From assembly GCA_903869075.1 (NCBI GenBank), contig CAIPXZ010000068.1, forward strand, positions 1 to 48,598: a DNA stretch of 48,598 nucleotides. Reading direction: 5' to 3'. Numbering within the stretch: the stretch's first letter is position 1; every line of letters begins with the position of its first letter. This document shows, piece by piece, positions 27,655 to 37,081 of the stretch. Origin of the DNA: an uncultured Myxococcales bacterium. GTDB taxonomy: Bacteria > Myxococcota_A > UBA9042. A program made the position numbers and the translations under genes. The notes beneath the pieces were generated by a model. It was not told the DNA's origin. It saw nothing but the letters and a program-made list of their open reading frames with translations, and ran no database searches.

Positions 27655-28476
27655 TCAACCGATGTCGAACACGGCCATCTCGCTCGCCGTCGCGCCATTG
27701 CGGCCGGCGGCGACCGAGGAGCCGATGCCACAGTTCACGTACAGCCGCGTGTCGCCGACCATGTACCAGCCCTTGAGGTAGTGCAGGCCGGCTACCGTGG
27801 CCAGCGCGGCGCTCAGACCGGGAATGTCGAACTGGCCGCCGTGGGTGTGGCCAGAAAGTACAATGCGCGCGCCGGTTTGGGCGATCCGGTCAGCAGTCTT
27901 TGGGTCGTGGCTCAGCACTAGCGCTTCCGCCGGCCGCGGCACGCCGCGAAAGGCCGCATCGACGTCATCGCGGTGGGTAAAGCCGTCTTCCACGCCGACG
28001 ATGCGCAGGTCCTGGCCGGCGACCGACAGCACCGTCGAGCTGTTGGACAGCACCGGAATGCCCTCCGCCTCCAGCAGGCGGCGGATCTCCAGCGCGCCGC
28101 TCCAGTGGTCGTGGTTGCCCAACGTCGCGATCGCCGGGCGCGGCAGCCCGCGCAGCCAGGCGCGCAGCGTGTCGATCTCCGCCAGTGAGTGGTTCAGGTA
28201 ATCGCCGGTCAGCACCAGCAGGTCCGGCCGCACGAGCTTGGCCTGCAGCTGCGCGGTCCGCAGCGTCTCCGCCGTTGTGCCCCAGCCCACGTGAATGTCC
28301 GTCAGCTGGGCGATGCGCAGCTTGCGCCCCGGCGCCAGCAGCGGCGCGTGGCTGGGTGGCAAGTCGTGGCGGGTGATGCGGACGCCGCCCTGCGCCAGCG
28401 CCATACCGGTCACGCTGGCGACGCCCAAAGCGGCGCCACCGGCGACTGTCCTGCGCAAAAAAGTTCGCCTGTCCAT
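27655..28476 (-). CDS. Tat-exported metallophosphoesterase
   Basis: Calcineurin-like phosphoesterase of 273 residues. The N-terminus DRRTFLRRTVAGGAAL is a twin-arginine signal followed by a hydrophobic stretch to about residue 29, so it folds in the cytoplasm and acts in the periplasm or at the membrane. Metal-binding blocks are in order: LTDIHVG, TGDYLNH, LGNHDH, LSHDP and SGHTHGGQ. This set is shared with YkuE/LpxH-type phosphohydrolases; GHTHGGQ is typical of the YkuE-like group that acts on lipid-linked phosphates. The substrate is not certain. GGGAGG lies about four bases before the ATG. Confidence 0.93.
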   Translation of the reverse strand: MDRRTFLRRTVAGGAALGVASVTGMALAQGGVRITRHDLPPSHAPLLAPGRKLRIAQLTDIHVGWGTTAETLRTAQLQAKLVRPDLLVLTGDYLNHSLAEIDTLRAWLRGLPRPAIATLGNHDHWSGALEIRRLLEAEGIPVLSNSSTVLSVAGQDLRIVGVEDGFTHRDDVDAAFRGVPRPAEALVLSHDPKTADRIAQTGARIVLSGHTHGGQFDIPGLSAALATVAGLHYLKGWYMVGDTRLYVNCGIGSSVAAGRNGATASEMAVFDIG

Positions 28477-28529
28477 CGTCCTCCCGGGCCGCCACGCCTG
28501 CAGCCATCCTAACCCAAACGCGCGGCGAT

Positions 28530-28558
28530 TTGTTCCGATTCACGCCATCTGCCACACT
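28530..28558 (+). promoter_or_regulatory. weak candidate promoter for hutU
   Basis: TTGTTC (28530-28535) and CACACT (28553-28558) with a 17-base spacer lie about 27 bases before the hutU start. Weak consensus match. Confidence 0.28.
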
Positions 28559-28584
28559 CGCGCCGCCAAAATACGGAGCCCGCC

Positions 28585-30273
28585 ATGCCAGACACGATGC
28601 CCAGCCAACCGATCCACGCCGCCCATGGCACAACGCTGACCTGCCGCGGTTGGATGCAGGAAGCCGCGCTGCGGATGCTGCGCAACAACCTCGACCCGGA
28701 CGTCGCCGAGCGCTGGGAAGACCTCGTCGTCTACGGTGGCATCGGCAAGGCCGCGCGCAACTGGCCGGCCTACCACGCGATTTGCCGCGCGCTGACGACG
28801 CTGGCCGACGACGAGACGCTGCTCGTGCAGTCCGGCAAGCCGGTCGGCGTCGTCAAGACGCACGCGGACGCGCCGCGGGTGCTGATCGCCAACAGCAACC
28901 TGGTGCCGAAGTGGGCGACCTGGCAGGTGTTTCGCGAGCTGGAGCAAAAAGGCCTGATGATGTACGGGCAAATGACCGCCGGGTCGTGGATCTACATCGG
29001 CAGCCAGGGCATCGTGCAGGGCACCTACGAGACTTTTGCCGAGGCGGGACGCCAGCATTTTGGCCACTTGCCTGGCTTTGACCCGCAGCGGCCGCTGCGC
29101 GGGCGGCTGACAGTGACGGCCGGTCTGGGTGGCATGGGCGGCGCGCAGCCGCTGGCCTGTACGCTGGCCGGCGGCGTGATGCTGGCGGCGGAGGTCGACC
29201 CGACGCGGCTTGAAAAGCGCTTGGCACAAAGGTACTTGCACGAGAGTTTTGGCAATCTGGATGCCGCGATTGACCGTGCGCTTGCCGCCAGGACCGCCGG
29301 ACTGGCGCTGTCCATCGGCGTACAGGTCACCGCGCTGGAACTGCTGCGCGCGCTGGAAGCCCGCGGGATTGCCCCGGATCTGGCGACGGACCAGACAAGC
29401 GCACACGACCCGCTTGTCGGCTACCATGTGACCGGGCTGACGCTCGCGCAGGCGCAGGCGGCGCGCGCGGCGGACCCGGTGGCGTGGGTGGCGCGGGTGC
29501 GCGCGGACATCGTCGAGCACGTGCAGCGGCTGGCAAACTGGCGCGCGGCAGGCGTCCACGTCTTTGATTACGGCAACAACCTGCGCGCTGAAGCGGTGTC
29601 CGGTGGGCTCGATGAGGCCGTCGCATTCGCCTTTCCCGGCTTTGTACCCGCCTACATCCGCCCGCGCTTCTGCCGCGGCGAAGGACCATTCCGCTGGGTC
29701 GCGCTCTCGGGCGACCCCGAGGACATCGCCGTGACGGACCGCGCCATCCTCGCCGCCTTTCCCGACAACCCCGGCGTCCAGCAATGGCTGCGCGAAGGCG
29801 CGCCGCAGATCGCGTTCCAAGGCTTGCCGGCGCGCATCTGCTGGCTCGGGCTCGGCGAGCGCGCCAAGGCTGGACTGCTGTTCAACGAACTCGTGGCCAG
29901 CGGCCAGGTCAAGGCGCCCATCGTCATCGGCCGCGACCACCTCGACTGCGGCAGCGTCGCCTCGCCCAACCGCGAGACCGAAGCGATGAAAGACGGCTCC
30001 GACGCCGTATCGGACTGGGTCTTCCTCAACGCCTTGACAAACTCCGTCAGCGGCGCGACCTGGGTCAGCGTCCACCACGGCGGCGGCGTGGGCATGGGCT
30101 ACAGCCAGCACGCCGGCGTCGTCATCGTCGCCGACGGCACGCCGGAAGCGGCCAAGCGCCTGCAGCGCGTGCTGACCAACGACCCGACGCTGGGCGTGCT
30201 GCGGCACGTAGATGCCGGGTATGATGAAGCAAAAGTGGTCGCCGAGCGCGAAGGCCTGCAGGTGCCGCGCTGA
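28585..30273 (+). CDS. hutU: urocanate hydratase
   Basis: Urocanase, which hydrates urocanate to imidazolone propionate in histidine breakdown using tightly bound NAD. The length of 562 residues is normal. Conserved blocks include [31 protein letters not shown], the NAD-site segment [25 protein letters not shown] carrying the active-site Cys, and [19 protein letters not shown] lies six bases before the ATG at 28585. No other hut gene (hutH, hutI, hutG) is in the window, so the pathway must be completed elsewhere. Its 3' end abuts the replication origin region. Confidence 0.98.
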   Translation: MPDTMPSQPIHAAHGTTLTCRGWMQEAALRMLRNNLDPDVAERWEDLVVYGGIGKAARNWPAYHAICRALTTLADDETLLVQSGKPVGVVKTHADAPRVLIANSNLVPKWATWQVFRELEQKGLMMYGQMTAGSWIYIGSQGIVQGTYETFAEAGRQHFGHLPGFDPQRPLRGRLTVTAGLGGMGGAQPLACTLAGGVMLAAEVDPTRLEKRLAQRYLHESFGNLDAAIDRALAARTAGLALSIGVQVTALELLRALEARGIAPDLATDQTSAHDPLVGYHVTGLTLAQAQAARAADPVAWVARVRADIVEHVQRLANWRAAGVHVFDYGNNLRAEAVSGGLDEAVAFAFPGFVPAYIRPRFCRGEGPFRWVALSGDPEDIAVTDRAILAAFPDNPGVQQWLREGAPQIAFQGLPARICWLGLGERAKAGLLFNELVASGQVKAPIVIGRDHLDCGSVASPNRETEAMKDGSDAVSDWVFLNALTNSVSGATWVSVHHGGGVGMGYSQHAGVVIVADGTPEAAKRLQRVLTNDPTLGVLRHVDAGYDEAKVVAEREGLQVPR

Positions 30274-30295
30274 GCGCGATGCGTCTGGTTCAGAT

Positions 30296-30530
30296 CCATG
30301 ATATAAAGCAGGAAAATTTGAAAAACGCGATCGTCGCGGCTTGTGGATAACTTGGGGATAGCCTGTGAACAGGCGGTGGAAAAGCCGGCAAGCCTGTGGA
30401 CAACCGCATACGCCTGTGGACAAGCCCGGCGTTTGTCCACAGCGGTCCCCGGATTCATCCACAGCTTGATCGCCGACAACAACCAGTGATTCATGGACTT
30501 TTTTGCCTGCCCACAGCTGTCCACAGGGCC
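30296..30530. other. chromosomal replication origin (oriC) with a DnaA-box cluster
   Basis: The 410-base gap between hutU and dnaN begins with an AT-rich stretch (30296-30327), unusual in this GC-rich window and a likely unwinding element. DnaA boxes follow: a perfect TGTGGATAA (30342-30350), TGTGGACAA (30395-30403 and 30415-30423), TTGTCCACA (30433-30441), TCATCCACA (30455-30463) and CTGTCCACA (30517-30525). Weaker ones are TGTGAACAG (30364-30372) and CTGCCCACA (30507-30515). The left boxes point one way and the right ones the other, and several are about two helical turns apart. Adjacent dnaN and recF support the call. dnaA itself is not adjacent. Confidence 0.88.
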
Positions 30531-30683
30531 CTCTGACACCACCCTCTTCTCTTTGTAAACCACCCAAAGACCCTGTCGCTGGCGCGGTGCGGCGGGCAGG
30601 TCTGGTCAATTGCGGCCATCCAGAGTACAACTTCGCCGTTTCAGCCGGGCCAGATCTCGACGGTTCGGCAGGAGAGCCTGTTC

Positions 30684-31826
30684 ATGAAAGTTCGCATCGA
30701 CAAAGCCGCTTTGACTGTGCCGCTTTATCGCGCCCAGGGCGTCATTTCCCGCAAGCCGATGAACAACGTGCTGGCGCATGTCCACATCGCCGCGAGCGAG
30801 GATGGCTTGGTCTTCACGGCCGCCGAATACGACGTGACTGTTGTCGCCGAAGTCGCGGCGGATGTCATCGAGCCGGGCGCCGCTGTCGTCAATGGCCGGT
30901 CGCTGTTTGACATCGTGCGGGCGCTGCCGGACGGCGCTACCGTGCAATTGTCCACCGAGGCGAACAATCGGCTGCGTATTGAGGCGGGTCGCGCCTACTA
31001 CTACCTGAACGGCATGGCGCCGGAGGAATTCCCGCCCAACGCCATCGAGGACACGCAAGGCCGCGGCCTGCTGTGCGACAAGAGCCATCTGGAGACGATG
31101 CTCAAGCGCACGCTGTTCTCGGTGTCGCAGGAGGAAAATCGCCCGGCGCTGAACGGCGTGCTGCTTGAAATCGAGCCGGAAGGCAACGGCGCGCCTGCCA
31201 ATCAGGTGCGGATTCGCATGGTGTCGACCGATGGCACGCGGCTGTCCAAAGCCGAGCGCTCGATGACGGTCAGCGATTACGACGGCCAGAAGCACGCGTG
31301 GATTTTGCACCACCGCGGTGCGTCGGAGCTGCAGCGGATCTTCGAGGGTGCGGACCCGTCGGCGCGCATCGAATTCGTCGGCCGCAACGTGGTGATTTCG
31401 AGCGACAAGGCGCGCGTGCAAGTGCGGCAAATTGAAGAGCGTTTTCCCGATTACACGCGCGTCATTCCCGAGCGCGGCGACGCGTCGGTGACGCTGACCA
31501 CGAGCGAGTTCATGAGCGCGGTGCGGCGGGTGTCGTCGCTGGCGTCGTCGCGCGGCGATTCGCCGCTGCGGGTGGAGTTGGAAGCGGGCCGGATGGTGCT
31601 CGAGATGAGCCACAACGACGGCGAGGCGCACGAGGAGATCGACCTGCCCGATTACCAGGGCGCAAAGATCAAGGTCGGATTTAACCCACGGTTTTTGCTG
31701 GATGTTTGCAACGTGCTGGGCACGGAACACATCACGCTGGAACTGTCGGACCAGTTCTCGCCGTGCCTGCTGCATGCGGACGAAGAGCCGGGCTGCGTGT
31801 TTGTCATCATGCCGATGCGCATGTAG
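30684..31826 (+). CDS. dnaN: DNA polymerase III subunit beta (sliding clamp)
   Basis: Beta clamp of 380 residues, the ring that tethers the replicative polymerase. The three-domain pattern is clear: MKVRIDKAAL, RKPMNNVLAHVHI, then EENRPALNGVLLEI, VSTDGTRLSKAE, FPDYTRVIPE, and the C-terminal VIMPMRM that forms part of the partner-binding pocket. It is the first gene to the right of the origin and points away from it. Some 50-60 bases on each side of the last DnaA box could hold its promoter; none stands out. It is followed by recF after about 150 bases. Confidence 0.99.
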   Translation: MKVRIDKAALTVPLYRAQGVISRKPMNNVLAHVHIAASEDGLVFTAAEYDVTVVAEVAADVIEPGAAVVNGRSLFDIVRALPDGATVQLSTEANNRLRIEAGRAYYYLNGMAPEEFPPNAIEDTQGRGLLCDKSHLETMLKRTLFSVSQEENRPALNGVLLEIEPEGNGAPANQVRIRMVSTDGTRLSKAERSMTVSDYDGQKHAWILHHRGASELQRIFEGADPSARIEFVGRNVVISSDKARVQVRQIEERFPDYTRVIPERGDASVTLTTSEFMSAVRRVSSLASSRGDSPLRVELEAGRMVLEMSHNDGEAHEEIDLPDYQGAKIKVGFNPRFLLDVCNVLGTEHITLELSDQFSPCLLHADEEPGCVFVIMPMRM

Positions 31827-31978
31827 CCAGATGGGTCGCGGACCGGTGATCAGCTTTCGGAACGCTCACCTACCCACCGGCGCTGATCGAGGACCGCCGC
31901 GCCGCGCTTCGCAAGGCCCACGGCGGGGAGTTGCGCACTTCCGTGCGCCGGCCCGGACCAACGCAGGACGCCGCCACC

Positions 31979-33115
31979 GTGCACATTGAGCGCCTTTATG
32001 CCGAACACTTTCGCAACCTCGAGACCCTCGAGTGGTGGCCGCATCGCCACTTCAACCTGATCGCCGGCGACAACGGCCAGGGCAAGACAAACTTGCTGGA
32101 GGCGATCGCCGTGGCAGCGAGCCTGCGCAGCTTTCGCACGCCAAAGCTCAGTGATTGCCTGGCTTTTGGTGAAAGAGAGGCGACGCTCGGCCTGCGCATG
32201 GAGCGGCACGGGCTGCGCGAGGACCTGGGCGTGCGCATCGCCGCCGGGCAAAAGAAGCTGTTTTTGGACGGCAAGGCGGCGCCGTCGATGACGGCGTACC
32301 TCGGCCGGCTGGTTGTCGTCCTGTTCGCGCCGACGGACCTGGCGCTGCCGCAAGCCGAGCCGGCGGAACGGCGGCGCTGGCTGGACCGCCTGGCGTTCAA
32401 CCACGAGCCGGCGCACCTGCCGGACCTGCGGCGCTATGAACAGGCGCTGGCCAATCGCAACGCCTTGTTGCGCCAGCACAAAGTGACAGGACTGGACACC
32501 GGGCTGCTGGACGCCTACGACTTGGTGCTGGCGCACTCCGGCATCAAGCTGATCCAGCGCCGGCAGCGCGTGCTGGAGCGGTTTGCGCCGATTTTGCGCG
32601 ACGCTTTCGCGCGCATCGCCGCGCCGGGCTTGCACGCCGACGCGCTGTACCTGCCGCGCGACGAGGTGGCGGACGAGGCGCAGCTGCAAAAGCTGCTGCT
32701 GACCAACCGCGCCCGCGACCTGGCGCGTGGCCACACGACCCGCGGGCCGCACCGCGACGACGTGGACCTGCGCATTGCCGATCGGACCGCCGCGCTGCAT
32801 GCAAGCCAGGGCCAGTGCCGGGCGCTTGTGCTGGCGATGAAGATCGCGGAAATTCGCAGTCTTGAAGCGGACTTTGGTGAGCCGCCGGTGCTGCTGATGG
32901 ACGACATCTCGTCGGAGTTGGACGCCGCGCGCAACCGCGCGCTGATGGGCTACCTGGACGAGCTGGGCGGCCAGGTGTTCCTGACGACGACCGACGCCGC
33001 GCACATCCGCGTGGCAGCGCCGCGGCAGGTGTTTGTGATGCAGGACGGCCGGCTGGCTGAAACCGGGCGTTTTGACAGGAATTCTTCCCCAGAATCTACC
33101 ACAGGTGGGCCATGA
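31979..33115 (+). CDS. recF: DNA replication and repair protein RecF
   Basis: ABC-type ATPase that loads RecA at single-strand gaps with RecO and RecR. The GTG at 31979 is preferred because it yields the usual opening VHIERLYAEHFRNLE and 378 residues; a TTG at 31931 would add 16 residues. Walker A is GDNGQGKTN, the signature region is around ALHASQGQCRALVLAMK and Walker B is PPVLLMDDISSELD. Its TGA overlaps the murA ATG (ATGA), so translation is probably coupled. Confidence 0.97.
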   Translation: MHIERLYAEHFRNLETLEWWPHRHFNLIAGDNGQGKTNLLEAIAVAASLRSFRTPKLSDCLAFGEREATLGLRMERHGLREDLGVRIAAGQKKLFLDGKAAPSMTAYLGRLVVVLFAPTDLALPQAEPAERRRWLDRLAFNHEPAHLPDLRRYEQALANRNALLRQHKVTGLDTGLLDAYDLVLAHSGIKLIQRRQRVLERFAPILRDAFARIAAPGLHADALYLPRDEVADEAQLQKLLLTNRARDLARGHTTRGPHRDDVDLRIADRTAALHASQGQCRALVLAMKIAEIRSLEADFGEPPVLLMDDISSELDAARNRALMGYLDELGGQVFLTTTDAAHIRVAAPRQVFVMQDGRLAETGRFDRNSSPESTTGGP

Positions 33116-34392
33116 GCCAATTTCGCATCCAGGGCGGCGTGCCGCTCTCCGGCACCGTGCGCGTGTCCGGCAACAAGAACGAGGCGCTGCCGGCGCTGGC
33201 GACGGCGCTGCTGACCGACGAGCCGGTCGTGCTGCGCAACATCCCGGATATCTTGGATGTTCGCGTGATGATTGATATTTTGCGTGAGCTGGGCAGCGAG
33301 GTCACCTGGCTGGAGCCGCACGCCATCCGCATCGTCACCCGCGATTTGCGCACGACCGAGCTGCCGGACCTCGGCCGCCGCGTCCGCGCGTCGATCCTGT
33401 TTGCCGGCGCGCTGTTGGGCCGCGCTGGGCACTGTGAGCTGCCGCCGCCGGGCGGTGACGTCATCGGTCGGCGGCGCCTGGACACGCACTTTGACGGCTT
33501 TGCCGCGCTGGGCGCCAAGCTGACGGTCGGTGAGACGTACAAGCTGGATTCGACTGGCCTTGTCGGTGCGGACTTCTTCCTCGACGAAGCGTCGGTGACC
33601 GCGACCGAAAACCTGCTGATGGCGGCGTCGGTGGCCAAGGGCACGACGGTGCTGTCCAACGTCGCCTGCGAGCCGCACGTCCAGGGCATCGCCCGGCTGC
33701 TGACGGCGATGGGCGCGAAGATCGACGGCATCGGCACCAACCGGCTGGTGATCGACGGGGTGCAGAAGCTGCACGGCGCGGACTTCACGATCGGTCCGGA
33801 TTACTTGGAAGTCGGCAGCTTTATTGGACTTGCCGCTGTCACGGGCGGCAGCCTGCGCATCCAGGACGCGGCGCCCGAGCACCTGCGGATGATTCGCATG
33901 GTCTTCCAGCGCCTGGGCGTGCGCACCGAAATCGACGGCCAGGACGTGCTGGTGCCGGGCGAACAGGAAATGCGCATCCGCCAGGACCTGGCCGGCGGCA
34001 TCCCGCGCGTGGACGACGCGATCTGGCCGCAATTCCCCACGGACTTGATGTCGATCGCCATCACGGTCGCGACGCAATCCAGCGGAACTGTGCTGTTTTT
34101 CGAGAAGATGTTCGAGGGCCGGATGTTCTTTGTCGATCACCTGATCGGCATGGGCGCGCAGATCATCCTGTGCGACCCGCACCGCGTCGTCGTCGCCGGT
34201 CCGAGCCGGCTTGTCGGCCAGCGCGTGCAGAGCCCGGACGTGCGCGCCGGTATGGCGCTGGTGATGGCGGCGCTGTGCGCGCATGGCACGACGACGATCC
34301 ACAACATCCGGCAGATCGACCGCGGGTACGAGAAGATTGAGGTCAAGCTGGCGGCGCTGGGGGCGCGGATTGAGCGGATTGAGGAAGGGTGA
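33112..34392 (+). CDS. murA: UDP-N-acetylglucosamine 1-carboxyvinyltransferase with Cys-to-Asp active site
   Basis: MurA transfers enolpyruvate from PEP to UDP-GlcNAc, the first committed step of peptidoglycan synthesis. The length of 426 residues is normal; Lys22 in GNKNEALPAL, Arg92 and the C-terminal GYEKIEVKLAALGA are as expected. The catalytic loop reads PPPGGDVIGRRRLDTH, placing Asp116 (codon 33457-33459) where most enzymes have Cys115, the residue alkylated by fosfomycin. Cys-to-Asp is active in known natural variants such as mycobacterial and chlamydial MurA and gives fosfomycin insensitivity. AGGTGG precedes the ATG, which overlaps recF. Confidence 0.97.
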   Translation: MSQFRIQGGVPLSGTVRVSGNKNEALPALATALLTDEPVVLRNIPDILDVRVMIDILRELGSEVTWLEPHAIRIVTRDLRTTELPDLGRRVRASILFAGALLGRAGHCELPPPGGDVIGRRRLDTHFDGFAALGAKLTVGETYKLDSTGLVGADFFLDEASVTATENLLMAASVAKGTTVLSNVACEPHVQGIARLLTAMGAKIDGIGTNRLVIDGVQKLHGADFTIGPDYLEVGSFIGLAAVTGGSLRIQDAAPEHLRMIRMVFQRLGVRTEIDGQDVLVPGEQEMRIRQDLAGGIPRVDDAIWPQFPTDLMSIAITVATQSSGTVLFFEKMFEGRMFFVDHLIGMGAQIILCDPHRVVVAGPSRLVGQRVQSPDVRAGMALVMAALCAHGTTTIHNIRQIDRGYEKIEVKLAALGARIERIEEG

Positions 34393-34458
34393 GGGCGTCG
34401 CGCGGCCGGCTCGAGTGCGCCGCGACCGGGCGGCAAGTTTCTCCGGCACAAGGTTGAA

Positions 34459-35565
34459 ATGACGCGGGAATTGCTTGCAAAATCAGCGCGAATTGTCGTG
34501 AAGGTCGGCTCGCAGGTGCTGTGCCGCGACGATGGCACGCTGGATGACGCCGTGCTCGTCGCGCTCGTCGCCGGGCTGGCGGCGCGGCAGCGGCTCGGTC
34601 AGGAAGTGGCGTTCGTGTCGTCGGGCGCAGTGGCTTCGGGCACGGGCGTGGCGGCCAAGCTGGGGCTGGGTAAGCAGGCGCTCGCGGCGATCGGCCAGCC
34701 GCTGTTGATGGCGCGCTACCGCGAGCTGTTCGCGGCGCATGGCGTCCAGGTGGCGCAAATCCTGTTGACACACGCGGACTTGGCAGACCGCGGCCGCTTC
34801 CTGCACGCGCGGCGTGTGATGGCCGAGCTGATGGCCGCCGGCGTGCTGCCGATCATCAACGAGAACGACACGGTCGCCGTCGAGGAGCTGAAATTCGGCG
34901 ACAACGACGCGCTGGCGGCGCAGGTCGCGCACGTGGTTGGCGCCGACGTCTTGGTGCTGCTGACCGAAACAGACGGGCTGTACACGGCGAATCCGCATGA
35001 GGATTCAAGCGCCGTGCGCATCGCGCTCGGCCAGAGCCACGACGACGCGCTGCTGGCGGTGGCGTCGGGCGGCAAGAGCGCGTTTGGCACCGGCGGGATG
35101 CACTCCAAGCTGCTGGCGGCGCGCAAGGCCGGCGCCGTGGGCGTGACGGTGGCGATCGCCCGCGGCAAGAATCCCGGCGTTTTGCAAGCACTTTTCTCTG
35201 GTGCCGACGTCGGCACGGTGCTGCTGCCGGCCAAGCGGCGGCTGACCGGCAAGCGGTCGTGGATCGCCACTTCGCTGCGGCCGCGCGGCACGATCCACGT
35301 CGACGACGGCGCCGCCAACGCGCTGCGCTCCGGCGGCCGGTCGCTGCTGCCGATCGGCGTGACGTTGGTGGAGGGCGATTTTGCCGTGGGCGACCCGCTG
35401 CTGGTTGTCGACCGCCACGGCCAGCCGTTGGGCCGCGGCCTGTCGCGCTATGACAGCGCCGACGCGCGCCGCGCCGCCGGGCTGCGGACCGAGCAAATTA
35501 CCAATGAAATCGGTTGGTTGCCTGCGAGCGAGCTGATCCACCGCGACGACTTCGTGGTGGCCTAG
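34459..35565 (+). CDS. proB: glutamate 5-kinase
   Basis: Catalyses ATP-dependent phosphorylation of glutamate, the first step of proline synthesis. The 368-residue protein has an amino-acid-kinase domain (VVKVGSQVL, FVSSGAVASG, PIINENDTVAVEELKFGDND, TETDGLYTANP, GTGGMHSKLLAARKA) and a C-terminal PUA domain from about residue 275 (RGTIHVDDGAANAL). AAGG lies six bases before the ATG. The following NRDE gene starts immediately after its stop. proA is not in the window. Confidence 0.98.
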   Translation: MTRELLAKSARIVVKVGSQVLCRDDGTLDDAVLVALVAGLAARQRLGQEVAFVSSGAVASGTGVAAKLGLGKQALAAIGQPLLMARYRELFAAHGVQVAQILLTHADLADRGRFLHARRVMAELMAAGVLPIINENDTVAVEELKFGDNDALAAQVAHVVGADVLVLLTETDGLYTANPHEDSSAVRIALGQSHDDALLAVASGGKSAFGTGGMHSKLLAARKAGAVGVTVAIARGKNPGVLQALFSGADVGTVLLPAKRRLTGKRSWIATSLRPRGTIHVDDGAANALRSGGRSLLPIGVTLVEGDFAVGDPLLVVDRHGQPLGRGLSRYDSADARRAAGLRTEQITNEIGWLPASELIHRDDFVVA

Positions 35566-36288
35566 GTGTGCACCGCCGTCGCCTGGCCGCTGGCGGACGG
35601 CTATGTGCTGGCGTTCAACCGCGATGAGCTGCTGTCACGGCCACAGGCGCATCCGCCGGCGCTGATCGGCGGATTCCTGGCGCCGCTGGACCCCGAAGGC
35701 GGCGGCACGTGGCTGGCGACGAACCCGGCGGGGCTGACGCTGGCGGCGCTCAACGTCTACGAAGCCGCAGTGCAGGAGCCGCAGCCGCCGGTGCGCAGCC
35801 GCGGTTTGCTCGTGACGGACTTGGCCGACGCGCGGAGCTTGGCGGAGCTCGCCGCGCGCGTGCAGGCGCACCCGCACCTGGCGCACACGCGGCCGTTTCA
35901 CCTGCTGGCGCTGACGCCGGAGCCGGCGGCGCTGGACGTGCGTTGGGATGGCCGGCAGCTTGTGCTGGCGCCGGCGGCGTTGCCGCTGCTGCGGGTGTCG
36001 GCGGTGTTTGAAGCGGCGGCGGTCCGGGTGGCGCGCGAGCTTGAATTCATCAGCCTACAAGCGACGTTGCGTGCGACCGGTGTTCTGCCGACGGCGCTGC
36101 GCAGCTGGTTTGCCAGCCACGCGCTGAACGGTGCGCCGCGCGGCGTCTGCATGCACCGCGAGCCGCTGGCGGCGACGGTGAGCCACATCCAGGTCCACGT
36201 CCACGCGGCGGCGACGACGGTGCATTACGTCGCCGGCCCGCCGTGCCAGCCGTCGCCGGCGATCACAACGCAGCTGCCGAGGTCGTAA
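35566..36288 (+). CDS. NRDE/TANGO2-family protein
   Basis: Protein of 240 residues starting at a GTG directly after the proB stop, so probably coupled. The opening, Met-Cys-Thr then LAFNRDELLSRPQAHPPAL and GGTWLATNPAGL, is the signature of the NRDE (TANGO2, DUF833) family, whose Cys2 could act as an N-terminal nucleophile after Met removal. Proposed roles of relatives include haem transport and peptide-bond hydrolysis, but the biochemical function is unsettled. The C-terminus is less conserved. It abuts the esterase gene. Confidence 0.9.
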   Translation: MCTAVAWPLADGYVLAFNRDELLSRPQAHPPALIGGFLAPLDPEGGGTWLATNPAGLTLAALNVYEAAVQEPQPPVRSRGLLVTDLADARSLAELAARVQAHPHLAHTRPFHLLALTPEPAALDVRWDGRQLVLAPAALPLLRVSAVFEAAAVRVARELEFISLQATLRATGVLPTALRSWFASHALNGAPRGVCMHREPLAATVSHIQVHVHAAATTVHYVAGPPCQPSPAITTQLPRS

Positions 36289-36975
36289 ATGCCGCTGATT
36301 TTCCTGACGATTCTCGCGGTGCTGGCGCCGTTTGTCGACCACCCGGGCGCGACTGCCAACGCGCCGGTCATCATCGGCTTGCATGGCCGTGGCGACACGC
36401 CGGAGGGTTTCAGCCACCTCGCCGACCGGCTGGGACCGCAGTTTCACTGGCTGGTGCCACGCGGGCCATTGGATTTTGTCCAGGGTCCTGCCGGCGCCGT
36501 GCACTGCGTGCCTGCCGACCCGCACCACCCGCGGCAGATGCCCGGCCCGGCGTGCTGGTTTGACCGCCAAACGCCCGATGGCGGCCAGGCGGCGCTGCAG
36601 GAAGCGCTTGAACTTGTCGACGCGCAGGTGCGGGTGGCGGGAAAAAAGCCTGTCGCGCTGCTGGGTTTCAGCCAAGGCTGCATGCTGGCGGCGCACTACG
36701 TCGCGGCGCATCCGGACCGCGTGCGGGCAGTGCTGTGCATCGGCGGGATGCTGTTGGCGCCGGTGCACGTGCCAGCCGGCAAGCACGCGGTACAAGTGCG
36801 CTTTGTCCATGGCAAAAGTGACCCGATGGTGCCGTTTGCCAGCGCCCAGGAGGCGGTGGCGACGCTGCAAAAGGCCGGGCTGCGGGTGACGCTGACCACG
36901 CACGACGGCGGCCACGTGATCCCCGCGGCGCTGACGCCCGAGCTGAACGCGTGGCTGGCCGCGCAGTTGCAGTGA
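36289..36975 (+). CDS. phospholipase/carboxylesterase family alpha/beta hydrolase
   Basis: Hydrolase of 228 residues with an N-terminal hydrophobic segment (about 1-23) that may be a signal peptide or anchor. The catalytic triad is visible: Ser128 in LLGFSQGCM, Asp178 in HGKSDPMVP and His209 in GGHVIP. The oxyanion segment is LHGRGDTPEGF. This fits the PF02230 family, which hydrolyses short acyl esters, lysophospholipids or acylated proteins. It starts on the base after the NRDE stop, so proB, NRDE and this gene look like one operon; their metabolic link is not obvious. Confidence 0.92.
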   Translation: MPLIFLTILAVLAPFVDHPGATANAPVIIGLHGRGDTPEGFSHLADRLGPQFHWLVPRGPLDFVQGPAGAVHCVPADPHHPRQMPGPACWFDRQTPDGGQAALQEALELVDAQVRVAGKKPVALLGFSQGCMLAAHYVAAHPDRVRAVLCIGGMLLAPVHVPAGKHAVQVRFVHGKSDPMVPFASAQEAVATLQKAGLRVTLTTHDGGHVIPAALTPELNAWLAAQLQ

Positions 36976-37014
36976 GCGGACCTTGTCGTCCAGACAAAAG
37001 TTTGTAAAAGCATG

Positions 37015-37043
37015 TTGACTTATGAACGAGACTCGCGAATCGT
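37015..37043 (+). promoter_or_regulatory. candidate promoter for the ASPIC/UnbV lipoprotein
   Basis: TTGACT (37015-37020) with AATCGT (37038-37043) 17 bases later, in a relatively AT-rich gap. Good -35, weak -10. Confidence 0.4.
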
Positions 37044-37081
37044 GTGGAACTGTAGTGTCCTAGCGGCTCGAGAGGCGTGCC

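Noticed and set aside
33112-34392. Possibility that the murA-like gene is an EPSP synthase
   Set aside because: The GNKN start, catalytic loop and C-terminal GYEKIEVKL match MurA, not AroA.
34393-34458. Possible terminator hairpin between murA and proB
   Set aside because: The inverted match around GTCGCG/CGCGAC breaks after six bases and lacks a T-run.
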